Shown here piece by piece: positions 38,401 to 49,757 of a DNA stretch of 64,000 bases. The stretch lies in contig NC_060884.1 of the NCBI RefSeq assembly GCF_014805685.1, positions 19,349,856 through 19,413,855 of the forward strand, written 5' to 3'. The first letter of the stretch is position 1. Each line of letters begins with the position of its first letter. The position numbers and the translations under genes are program-made. The DNA is from Silurus meridionalis (taxonomy: Eukaryota; Chordata; Actinopteri; Siluriformes; Siluridae). Below the pieces are notes generated by a model that was given only the letters and a program-made list of their open reading frames with translations, had not been told where the DNA came from and ran no database searches.

Positions 38401-38616
38401 GCCTAGAATCAAATACACATTTCTGCATTATCACTAATCTGTGTGCTATTTTTCATGATACCATTTATTATATCGCAACCACGATATTGACCACAATAAT
38501 CACAACATGATATTCTTCTCAAACCGTGCAGCCCTAGTAATACCAGATTATTAAAGAAAAACAGAGCAATTTATCCTAAACAAGAATGTTTTAACTGAAC
38601 CTGTATTTCGACATTA

Positions 38617-39011
38617 CAGACGCTCCCCACCTTTCGAACGAGTTATGTTCCGAATGACCGTTTGAACCATGAATTTGTTCGTAAGTTGTTACTGTGTTCG
38701 TTATTGACTACGCATATCTCCTAATTATGTAAGTGCTATAAATACTATCAAATAAACAGTAAAATATAATAATCGAAATACTGAATACAATATTTTGTAT
38801 TAAGTAATACAAAAATAATAAAAATTAATAATAAAAAAGAATTCACTTAAAAAAAATTAATTTGCTCTAGTCTAGTAGACTGTAGACTCGTTACTAGCTA
38901 GCGGCGGCTTTCCTCTGTTTTTCAACTCCAAACAAATTTCACTTTGAGGGCAGGTTTGTTTGTATCCCCGAATGTTCGTAAAGTGAATATTCGTAAAGTG
39001 GGGAGCGTCTG
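38617..39011. mobile_element. MITE with TA target duplication
   Basis: Both ends read inward as CAGACGCTCCCCAC with TA on each side. The inner arms share CTTTACGAA/CTTTCGAAC-like words. At 395 bases with no coding frame, this is a non-autonomous mariner/pogo-type element. Confidence 0.82.
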
Positions 39012-39322
39012 TATAATTATATGTGAAACCAATGAGAATTGCTTATAGTGCAATGAAAGAATGACACTTAAAACATAGTAAAAAATAGTAATATATTGTT
39101 TATTTCAGAACAAAAAATATGCAATAAAGCTGTCATTTATGTTTACTGTTTATGGAAATAAATACATCTTAATATAATAAACCCTCACAAACACACAAGA
39201 TTATGCCTAGCCTACTCATTTAATACTAATTTTAGGAATTTTAGGAATTCTTATAGTACTTATACTTATAGTAGGAATTTTAGGAATAGACCATAATTCC
39301 TTTTACTGTCTATATACATATA

Positions 39323-40569
39323 CAGTGGGGCAATTAAGTATTTGATACACTGAAGATTTCAAGTGTAATCAAGTAGACAAGTTTTCCCACCTACAAAGAA
39401 TGGAGGGATCTGTCATTTTCATCTGAGGTACACCTCAACTGTGAGAGACAGAATCTGGAAAAAAAAAAATCCAGAACATTACATTGGTTTTTAAATAATT
39501 AATTTCTATTTTATTGCATAAAATAAGTATTTGATACAATAGAAAAATAGAACTTAATATTTGGTACATAAACCTTTGTTTACAATTACAGATGTCAGAA
39601 GTTTCCTGCAGTTCTTGAGCAGGTTTGCACACACTGCAGCAGGGATTTTGACCCACTCCTCCATACACGTCTTCTTCAGATAATTCAGGTTTTGGGGCCG
39701 TCACCGGGCAACCTGGAGTTTCAGCTCCCTCCATAGATTTTCTATTGGGTTCAGTTCTGGAGACTGGCTAGGCCACTCCAGGACCTTGAAATGCTTCTTA
39801 CGGAGCCACTCCTTAGTTGTCCTGGCTATGTGTTTGGGGTCATTGTCATGCTGGAAGACCCAGCCATGACCCATCTTCAATGCTCTTAGCCCCATCCATC
39901 CTCCTCTCAATACAGTGCAGTTGTCCTGTCCTCTTTGCAGAAAAGCACCCCCAAAGCATGATGTTGCCACCCCCATGCTTCACGGTTGTGATGGTGTTTT
40001 TGGAATTGTACTCCTCTCTCTTCTTCCTCCAAACATGGCGAGTGGAGTTTATACCAAAAAGTTATATTTTGGTCTCATCTGACAACATGACCTTCTCCTC
40101 TGGATCATCCAGATGGTCTTTGGCAACTTCAGATGGGCTTGGATGTGTGCTGGCTTGAGCAGGGTGACTTTGCGTGCGCTGCAGGATTTTAATCCATGAT
40201 GGTGTAGTGTGTTACTAATGGTAACCGTTGAGACTGTGGTCCCAGCTCTCTTTAGGTCATTGACCAGGTTCTCCCGTGTAGTTCACGGCTGATCCATCAC
40301 CTTTCTTAGGATCATTGATACTCCACAAGGCGAGATCTTGCATGGAGCCCCAGTCTGAGGAAGATTGATAGTCATCTTGAATTTCATCCATTTTCTAATA
40401 ATTGCGCCAACAGTTGTTGCCTTCTCACCAAGCTGTTTGCCTGTTTGTAGATTCAGTCTCTCACAGTTGAGGTGTACCTACGATGAAAATTACAGATCTC
40501 TCGGTTCTTTTTAAGTGGGAAAACTTGAAAAATCGGCAGTATATAAATAAATACTTATTTGCCCCCTGG
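39323..40569 (-). pseudogene. Tc1-like transposon with broken transposase
   Basis: Terminal inverted repeats longer than 100 bases: the left end CAGTGGGGCAATTAAGTATT corresponds to the right end read in reverse (GGCAAATAAGTATTTA). Shared inner words include AAGTTTTCCCAC and GAGGTACACCTCAACTGTGA. A minus-strand transposase piece at 39701-39976 shows the DDE-domain hallmarks HDNDPKH and [15 protein letters not shown]. The transposase N-terminal half is shattered by stops. Left flank is TA. Confidence 0.85.
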
Positions 40570-40587
40570 TCTATGATGCATTATATA

Positions 40588-40700
40588 CAGTAAAGTCCAT
40601 AGGTATTTGGACAGTGACTCATTGTAACACTTTGTCCAAGATCAGAATCAAATTATTGCAGAATAGAAGGACTGACAATGAGGACATGATATATGATATA
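40588..40700. mobile_element. second Tc1-type terminal fragment
   Basis: Begins TACAGTAAAGTCCATAGGTA followed by TTTGGACAGTGAC, a fish Tc1-type terminal sequence. Only one end is seen. Confidence 0.55.
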
Positions 40701-40926
40701 TAAATAATAATATGCAAATAACAAATAAAATGTTTCTAACAAATAAAATGTTTCTTTATTTATTTCAGTGTTGACCACCAGCTTGTGGGTTTTAAACCAT
40801 ATATCCATGATATATTCCATTTTAGTTATCATATGGAGATATGAAGTTAAAGTTTCCTGTTTATTCTGCTGCTCTGGGCCGTGACGTCACAGCGATCAAT
40901 GGCACATGCTTCATCACTGAATCACT

Positions 40927-41300
40927 CATATTCTATTCTATTCTATTCTATTCTATTCTATTCTATTCTATTCTATTCTTCTCTTGGCTGCTCCCATTAG
41001 GGGTCACCTCAGTGGATTATCTGCCTCCATATCACTCTGTCCTCTACATCTGCCTCTTTCAAACCAATCACCAGCATGTCTTCCCTCATCACATCCATAA
41101 ACCTCCTTGGCCTTCCTCTTTTTCTCCTGCCTGCTGGCTTCATCCTCAGCATTCTTTAACCGATATATACTCAACCAATCTTTATTATATTATAATTATA
41201 TTATATTATAATTATATTATATTATATTATATTATATTATATTATATTATATTATATTATATTATATTATATTAATTATATTATATTATATAATTTTATA
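40927..41300. repeat. (TTCTA)n and (ATATT)n tandem repeats flanking an RTE fragment
   Basis: About ten TTCTA units at 40927-40978, then a 190-base RTE-like 3' end fragment on the minus strand (40979-41167), then a run of ATATT/TATTA units to about 41300. The RTE piece shares its CTGCTCCCATTAGGGGTCAC start with copies A-C. Confidence 0.82.
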
Positions 41301-41309
41301 TTATTTTAT

Positions 41310-42260
41310 ATAAACTATGAGTAATTTTAACTATATTTTGATTATATATATTTATATTACATATATTATGATTAATATATACAGATTTATGCTTATCAAT
41401 AATTATTTAGATATTTCTATTGTTGTTTTTCTTCTCCTTTATATGCCAATATTTTTCTATGCACATATTTTATCACTTGTGTCGAATAATGTTTGTTTAC
41501 TAAAAAGGTTGTATTTGCAAACTTAATTTTAATAGTAAATGAAAGTGCAGTTGCTCTCAAACCATATATTGAGAAGAGTTCATTAAAAATAAGCATTTTA
41601 AACATAAAAAAACCACATTTTCACACTACATGCTTTTGAAGTAGGCCTACATTTTAACTAGAAAATGTACTAGTGCAAATACAGTAGTCAATACAATATG
41701 TGTTCTGAATAAAGTGGACAGTAAAAGGACAGTGTTGAAATAATTGGTGTTCGTTCACAACTCGTACTGATCTCTCTATGGTCGGAAAAACAATAGAGTC
41801 CGTTGTAAATCAGCTGAATCTTTCAACCAACCAAACAATCATCTATTGACAAAACAGGAGCACTAGTTGCAGTTCTAGATTTCATGTAATTTCTTTTAAA
41901 CAATAGAAATCTTTTTGCTCATCTATTACTATCGCCAGGGGGCGCATAAAACAGTCTAGTATATTTTGAACATACTGCTACACGTTGTCTCGTGTCGATT
42001 CTAAACTTTTGACGCTAGGGGGCATAAAATCTCCACAATTGGAATTACGGTTGAATCACATATCGGATGCGTTTATTTTAATTGCTTTACTCTTTAATGA
42101 TAGGAGAATGAGATCCAGTGAGAATGAAACGTCCATCTGATTCTATCTTTTTTTCTATTTGTGTGTGTAATTTGGTGATTAAAGATACATGAAGAAGATA
42201 TAGAAATATAGAAATAAGAGATTCAAATTCTACTTCAAAAGATGAGTGCATAGTGGTTAT
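41310..42260. other. gene-free spacer with two CTCF-like words
   Basis: No gene. Contains CCAGGGGGCGC at 41935-41945 and GCTAGGGGGCA at 42014-42024, both resembling the core of the vertebrate CTCF motif, in the same orientation and each followed by TAAAA. Motif match only. Confidence 0.35.
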
Positions 42261-42269
42261 TCTTACTGT

Positions 42270-43170
42270 ACATTCACTGAGGACTTTATTAGGAACACCT
42301 GTACACCCTTCATTAATGCTCTTTTAAGGTCCTAATTAAACATGGGGCAATGATGCAATTCATAAATCAGGCAGATAAGGGCTGCCCCTGTTCAACCATC
42401 CAAATGGAGAAATAATGTAATCTTATTGATTTGGACTGTTGTGTGGTTGATTGTGCCAGACAGGCTGGTTTGAGTATTTCTGTACCCTGGATTTACCAGA
42501 GATAGTGTGCAAAAAAGCTCTTGGAATGCAACATTTCAAACCTTGAGGTAGAAGAGGTTACAATAAAAGAAGACCATGTCGCATTCCAGTTTGGTCAGCC
42601 GAAAACAAAATCTTAAGCTGCAGTGGGAACAGTAACACCAAAATGGAAATAAAGTAGTCTAGTCTGATGAAAAGAGATGTTTTGTTGAGGCGCACTGATA
42701 ACATAGCCAAAATATAGCACACGCATGAATCCAATTACCCAATCTGCCCGGTGCCAGTGGTTCAGGCTGGAATGGTTAGTATTATGGTGTGGGGAGTGTT
42801 TTCTTTACAAACTTTGGGCCTGATACTACCAAGCAACATTTGATGAAATGCTACAATCTGTTTGAATATTGTTACTTACTATGTGCATCTCATCATGGCT
42901 ACACTTTACCATCATCTAATGGTTACTTTCTGTAAAATAATGCAGCAAATCAAAAAGAAAAAATTCTTTCTTTCGGCTTCTCCCATGAACCGGCAACAAG
43001 GTCATGGGCGGCCAAGGCTCAATGATGCACGTGAAGAGCAAAGGCTAGCTAATAGCTTAAATTGCTGAAGTTAATGCTGTTAATGCTTGACTGGTCAGGA
43101 CTGTTTTGGCAGCAAAAGGAGGACCAACACATTTGGCAGGTGGTTATAATGTTATGCCATATTTTTGCCA
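42270..43170 (+). pseudogene. degenerate Tc1/mariner-like transposon
   Basis: Left end with GGACTTTATTAGGAACACCT is a familiar fish DNA-transposon terminus. Broken plus-strand frames resemble a transposase core (TGGTTCAGGCTGGAATGG, GTGTGGGGAGTGTTTTCTTT) and the right part with GGTGGTTATAATGTTATG is a typical end. Stops throughout. A related piece of the same family lies at 54545-54845. Confidence 0.72.
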
Positions 43171-43175
43171 TATAT

Positions 43176-44222
43176 TTATATATATTGTGTGTATATATAT
43201 ATATATATTATGTTGGAAAACATCATTCGGCCCAGTTTCTGAAGGGAAGACTTTATGTACTGCTTCAGAATGTCACAGTACATGTTGGAATCCATGTTTC
43301 TCTTAATGGACCGCAGCTCCCCAGTACCAGCAGCACTCATGCAGCCCCAGACCATGATGCTACCACCACCATGCTTGACTGTAGGCAAGACACAATTTTT
43401 TTACTACTCCTCACTAGAGAGTCACCACACATGCTGGAAACTATCCGAGCCAAACAAGATTTATTTTAGTCTCATCAGACCACAGGACATGGTTCCAGTA
43501 ATTCATGTTCTTGGACAGGTTGTCTTCAGCAAACTTTCTTGCAGGCTTTTTCGTGAGAAAACAGCTTCTGTCTGGCACAATGCAACCGACTTGTTGCAGT
43601 GTGCGGCATATGGTCTGAGCACTGACAAGTGGACGTTTCACTTCTGCAACCTCTAAAGCAATGCTGGCAGCACTCATGCATCTAATTTTTTAAAGCCAGC
43701 TTCAGCACCTGACGCACAGCACAAGGACCTTTGACCATTGCGAGGATTGTTCCGAGTGGAACCCTTCATGGAAAGCCTCTGTATAACCCTTACCACTGTA
43801 CTGTAACTTAGTTTTAGGGTGTTAGCAAACATCTTCTAGCCTAGCCCATCTTTGTGGAGAGCAACAATTCTAATTCTTGAATCCTGAGAAAGTTCTTTGC
43901 CATGAATACAAGATACACAAATTTGTATGGTCCTGTCAAGCAGACAAAAACATGAAAATGATGAAGAGGACATGTGGCTTTGCATGGTTACAAGACGTAC
44001 AGCTGTTATCACTTAGAGTGTACTCACTTTTTTTAGCAGCTATTTGGCTGTATGTTGAGTTATTTTTAGAGGACAGTAAATCTATACTACTAAACAAGCT
44101 GCACACTGACTACTCTCAAATATATCAGAGGATCATTTCTCTATTATTGTCCCTTGAGAAGATACTAAAATGGCTGATGAGATGTGAGGGGTGTACTCAC
44201 GTTTGTGAGATACTGTGTGTGT
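43176..44222 (-). pseudogene. Tc1-like transposon, 3' truncated and frame-broken
   Basis: Minus-strand transposase pieces: residues including SAASIALEVAE and WNHVLWSDETKINL (43441-43677), then KHGGGSIMVWGCMSAAGTGE (43176-43388). The right end with GGTGTACTCACG and TTTGTGAGATACTGTG at about 44190-44217 is the 5' terminal repeat. The C-terminal third and the other terminus are lost at the TA tract near 43190. Confidence 0.85.
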
Positions 44223-44246
44223 GTATATATATACATTGTGTGTATG

Positions 44247-44312
<66 letters not shown>
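44247..44312. repeat. (TA)n microsatellite
   Basis: About 32 TA units between the Tc1-like remnant and the inverted repeat. Confidence 0.94.
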
Positions 44313-44712
<400 letters not shown>

Positions 44713-45029
44713 AGTGGTCAGGAAGTGTGTTTCTGAATGCAAATTTTGGTTTTGTTTATTTAAAACAGATTTTTAATAGGGAAAAATAATTTCTATTTTG
44801 TCCGTCAGATGAATGTATAAAACATCATGGAAGCAGAATTTTTAAAAGAAAAGAAAAAACACCAACTCTGAGCTAGTTGGTTGCGACTCGTCACCAGTAA
44901 ACAGCAAAGAGCGCCTGAGCTGCGGAGGCGGGACGCGCGCCGCTTATTGGCTGATTGTCAACACAGAGGCGGAGCTTCAGAGAACCGATAAGAGCTGCGA
45001 TTGGTCGGAGTCCCTAGAACGCTCGGTTT

Positions 45030-45049
45030 TTCCTGGAAAGTTCTTAGAA
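45030..45049 (+). promoter_or_regulatory. tandem STAT5-type sites, distal pair
   Basis: TTCCTGGAA (45030-45038) and TTCTTAGAA (45041-45049) both fit TTCNNNGAA, centres 11 bases apart. CISH is a classical STAT5 target with paired sites in its mammalian promoter, so this placement about 590 bases upstream of the ATG fits. Confidence 0.75.
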
Positions 45050-45322
45050 TGGTTTTACGAGAAGCTCCAAGGAAAGGCTTGTCGCTATGCAGTGTTTGAG
45101 GGAAATAAATGGAAACATGAATTACATTTTGCAATAAACCTTTTTATGACTAAACACATCCCACATTGCAACCGAGCCTCTTATGAAATATGGTAAAAAA
45201 CCAGTTTGAGCCATGTGTTTGTTAAAACTGGCTAAGAATGGGAGTTATACCGGGAATGATTGGGGGGCGACTCTGAGAGAAAGTCACTGATGGCGTCAGA
45301 GGCGCAGAGACACGCGCGCTGA

Positions 45323-45346
45323 TTCGGAGAAAAGTCGTTCCTGGAA
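45323..45346 (+). promoter_or_regulatory. tandem STAT5-type sites, proximal pair
   Basis: TTCGGAGAA (45323-45331) and TTCCTGGAA (45338-45346), centres 15 bases apart, about 290 bases upstream of the ATG. They form a second pair of the kind expected to bind STAT5 dimers or tetramers. Confidence 0.75.
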
Positions 45347-45629
45347 CTCAGGCGGAATCAGCACACCAAAGCCCGCAGTGGCTTCGGCGGCACACTTTTA
45401 GGCTGGGAACCGGCTGAAACACTGTTCATTGGCGCACATCTGACCTGATATCGTTTCACCCCCATCCCCTGCTCTGCGGTATTTGATTTGTAACGTTTTC
45501 ACAAAGAACCGCGGTACTCTTAGTGGAGGGTTTTTCTTTCCCCGGATCTCGGCGACAACAAGCCCAGGAGCGGCTGAGAAACTTTCAGTAGGCGCTTTGA
45601 GGAACCTGACTGAAGCCTTCACTCAGACG

Positions 45630-47384
45630 ATGATCCTCTGCGTTCAAGGGTGAGTCCCGACAGATCAACCGAGCATTTGTTCGACTCGCACTCCTTATCT
45701 GGTTCTATTTATTCCCAGCAGCAATTCTTTGCGAGATTAGAGGATGTATGGGTCGATTTATTGGTCTTTAGATTTTTTGTTTTGTTTTTTACAAAAAACA
45801 GTGATCGAGAACTCAATTATAACAAACAATTTAAAAACACACACGGTATATTTGCAATTTTTCTAATGCCACTACTGTTTCCATTATTACGTGTTTTCCA
45901 CCATAACTTAATTTTATATAGTAGATTATATAAAGAATCAGGTTTACCATTCATTATTATATGCTGCATTCAAGCCATTCAGCTAATCGACGCAGTAAAC
46001 CAATAGACACACATCCAGAACAAAGGGCTTCTCTGCATCTGTGATCGTCTGCCAAATTTAAATCTTTCCATGTATAAAAATAGCAGCGGATACACTTGTA
46101 AATAACACACATGCATCTCTGTGTTATTTTCAAAGAAACTCGTAGCTCACTGGCTCTTTTTTTTTAATAACCTTTCTTGTGTTTTTGTTTTTGTGTCCAG
46201 TCCCAGATCTCTGTTAGGAGACTCTCAGTCTCAGGTGGTTCCTCTTGGGGTTTCAGTCCTCTCTTCCTCATCAGCACGTTGTCTTCACAGCACCCCCAAG
46301 TTCTCGGACCCCAGCAAAGACCTGTGCGCCATTACCAGCAACTTATGTTACCTCGATGCATCAGGTAACCGTAACAAGGTTTCAGGTGTTCTTTCCTGGA
46401 AATCGAGTTCAAAAGTACATTACATTGTTGTGATTGTGATCTGACATATTCAAAGAAGCCAAGATCTCATTTAGAGCGCAAGTCTGACGACTATTGGTCA
46501 TGGCTTTGGAATGAGAGCTACGTGTTCGTTCAGCCTAAGGAGTGTTACTCATGGGAAATAGACAAAATGGCAACTGCATAGGACGCAGCTTGTAGCACAC
46601 AGCTCGGATATGATGTAGGCCTGTTAAATCGAGAAAAAAAATTGTCTTCGATTTAAGGATTTCTAGCAAAAATGTACATTTACCATACTTATTTGTTTGG
46701 CTTCCGCTTTTTATCTTACAAGCATGGCTGGACACAATTTAAGTAGAAGTCTAAGCACCAACAAGTCTTACACAGTAGACTAGAAGTGTATCTGGCAGTT
46801 CTGGAATTTAAACAAATGATTGGCTCCTTAATCACAAAGTTAATTTAGAGGGATCCTCAAATTTTATGTAACTTTTTTTCCCTTCTTTTTTAGGGTGGTA
46901 CTGGGGGACCATCACAGCCAGTGAGGCCCATTCACTCCTCGAGGCAGCCCCAGAGGGCACATTCCTCATTCGGGACAGCAGTCACCCTCACTACATGCTG
47001 ACTCTATCAGTCAAAACAGGACGCGGCCCAACTAATGTACGCATTGAGTACAGTCACGGGCGCTTCCAGCTCGACTCAAGTTCGCCAGCCCGAGCACGTC
47101 TGCTCTCTTTCCCTGACGTGCTAAGTCTGGTGCAGCACTATGCTACCTCAGCAAAGGGACGTGAAGGGTCTCAGGAGGACGCGTGTGATCCTGTAACACC
47201 CCCGGTACCGAAGGAGTGTGCTGTGCTGCTCAAGCTGAAACGTCCACTCCGCCAGCCTCAGGCTTTTCCATCCCTACAGCATCTTGCACGCCTGGCCATT
47301 AATCAGTACACAACCTGCCCAGCAAAGCTGCCATTACCAAAGCCATTACTGCAGTACCTACAGGAGTACCCTTTCCAGCTCTGA
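45630..47384 (+). CDS. cish: cytokine-inducible SH2-containing protein (CIS), three coding exons
   Basis: Coding exons 45630-45649, 46201-46364 and 46894-47384, with GT-AG borders and matching phases, give 224 residues. The N-terminus MILCVQGPRSLL is the CISH signature (human starts MVLCVQGP). A central SH2 domain begins GWYWGTIT at residue 62, with phosphotyrosine-binding Arg88 in FLIRDSS and VKTGRGPTNVRIEY after it. A C-terminal SOCS box (187-224) has the elongin-BC segment SLQHLARLAIN and the cullin-box-like LPLPKPLLQYL, ending YPFQL. CIS binds phosphorylated cytokine receptors in the cytoplasm and dampens STAT5 signalling, as an adaptor of an E3 ligase (family knowledge). It is induced by STAT5, and the upstream paired sites support this feedback. 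It converges with hemk1. Confidence 0.96.
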
Positions 47385-48755
47385 CATCACCATGGAAACA
47401 TCAACTTGAACTTAAAAGCGAGGACACTGATGTCATTAATGACATCACTCATCAATGGTGGCTATATTTAAAGCTCTAGAACACTTTTTTTTCTTTTGCC
47501 TGTTATGACGAATTTTCTCCTGTGGGGTAAATTTGATTTCAGGTTCCCAAATACAGACTGAATTAGAAATTCACTGGAACCTCACATAATGTCAAATAGC
47601 AAGAAGCTTTCCGCTTATCGGTGTAAGCATTATAATGGTGTTTATAGGACAAGGTGTAACTAGTTTCATTACTCCACAGTCTTTGGATGAACCTTGAAAG
47701 ACTTGAAGACTACTGTGGCTTTGATTCTCCCTACAACATAGCCTTTCCCTAACATCACATCATTTATCTACTGTGACTGTTTGGTTAAAAAAATAAAATA
47801 ATAATAAAAAAAACTACCCTGTAATATAAAGGCTAAGTAAAATACGCATATAGTGCTGTTTTTAATCATAGATAAAACTCCATGCCTTAATTATCACACA
47901 TTTGCCTAAAACTATGGTTATCTGAAATAATCTGTGGTCTATTGTGGTTTCTGACACTATAGGATTAATTAATAATCGGTTAAGGACAATCCTTAATAGC
48001 TAAAATAAATACATTTACTTCAGGTTCACTGCTCAGAGGTAAATTTTATACAAAATAAAAACCCAGCAGATTTAAGTGTTTATTTTATGATCAATATTTC
48101 AGATTTGTGATTGTGATCACAAGCCTGTGAAACCCTGAAATCTGTGAAAGTCTTTAAGAAGAAAAATCTACTCTGTTTTTGTGTCCTACAGCTATTGTAG
48201 CTAGTTCACTTAGCTAGTTATTGTTTACATTAGCAATATGCCTAAAGTATAGCTGTCACACAAAGTTTTAAATAATATTAATTGTTCATCATTTTAGTTT
48301 AGATTTTTTTTCTTCTTTCAAGTTATGAAAAGATTTTTTTAAACTGTTAACAGTCAGATGATAGCCTTTATGACAAGTGTGTGATTATTTTGGAGTTCTG
48401 TTTGCACAGTGCTAAACTAGCGACTTGAAGCCTCCCATACTTGTTACACAAAACTTATGGAGCAAACACCCAATTTTGGAGGACTAACTGCAATTTGGTT
48501 AGGGAAATTTGTGTAAATTTCAGTTTTTGACCTGTTTCTTAATTTCTTAACTGAGACAATAAGGAGCTGCCAGTGAGCTCCACAGCTTACAGAAAGCCTT
48601 GTGTTGTCTTGCTTTCTTTCTTTTTCACTTTTCTATGCGAATTTCGTTCTGGTCCATACTACTATATAATCAGTCCAGAATAATTTATTTTTTTTCCTAT
48701 CCCCACAATGTGGGTGTTTGTATATATTTATGGACAAAGATCCTTTTTATTTTGT

Positions 48756-48761
48756 AATAAA
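48756..48761 (+). other. cish polyadenylation signal
   Basis: AATAAA about 1.37 kb after the stop, in a T-rich region, consistent with the long 3' UTR of SOCS-family mRNAs. The intervening sequence has scattered ATTTA words and no gene. Confidence 0.6.
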
Positions 48762-49700
48762 AGAAAAATACTGAACCATTCAAGCTTGTTCATGTGATCT
48801 TATTAAATACATCTGTTAATAAATATTTATTAATTTACTTTAATTTGACTCCGGAAATTATTGAATGTAATGATTCATGATTATAAAGATGCATTAACAA
48901 CAATAGGAGATGTTAAGATTCTGTATGTTTATTGTAGTATCGAGTTTTTCTTTGTAGTTCAGTTGACAAAACAGTGGCTCTGAGCTGGAGGACTGTAGCA
49001 TGAAGAGCTGCACAGTGACAAACTAGTCTGTGTTTTTGTTCCTAGACCCAGCAGAGCTCTAGGAAAACAAAGCAAATCTCGGAAAGAGGATGAGCTGAAA
49101 TGCATTAATAAATAACAGAATCGCCGCCAAAGCACTTGTCTTCTGGGTACTGGATTCTCAGTAAGCGCCTGCAGGGATGTTCAAATTGGTTTTCCGCAAA
49201 TTCACAATCGGATTACTTTCATCCACATAGAACTAAAAGCAGAACCGGCTTGACGAAGCTGAAAACATTGGTTACGGGAATTGCTATTTTAGCCAAAAAA
49301 AAAAAAAAAAAAAAAAAACAACAACCTGAAGCTAGCCTGTAGTCTAATTGCATTTCGTCCATTAAAAAACTGAACTTAATGGAAACACTTATTGGTCAAA
49401 AAGGTCAAATATTCATCTGTTTTCTCTGAAAGCTTGCTTTGGCTTTGTTTTATAAAAAATTTGAACTAAAGCTGCTGATGCTTGATGTATTATATGATAA
49501 GTATCTGATGTAAACATGAGTGTATTTACATCTGAAAAAAATCAGCTAAAATAGGTTTTAAACTGCTTTGTTCAAACCTTCTACAAGCCATAAAAGCAAT
49601 TAACCTGCATGTCTGAGTCAGAAAGGTAGACAAAACATGGTGTACACATGAAACAGTATTGCAAGGAATATGTCTTTCTGCCTTTGTGTGTATATATACA

Positions 49701-49701
<1 letters not shown>

Positions 49702-49752
<51 letters not shown>

Positions 49753-49757
49753 GTGTG
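49702..49757. repeat. (GT)n microsatellite
   Basis: About 20 GT units followed by GTAT variants. Confidence 0.9.

Larger units (their letters stand above)
44880..45629 (+). promoter_or_regulatory. cish: cish promoter and 5' UTR, CpG-rich
   Basis: GC/CpG-rich sequence ending at the cish start codon. It contains inverted CCAAT boxes (ATTGG at 44946-44950 and 45000-45004), a GGAGGCGGGACG GC-rich stretch near 44922, and four TTCNNNGAA sites listed separately. No clear TATA box was picked. The transcript start cannot be placed from sequence alone. Confidence 0.7.
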
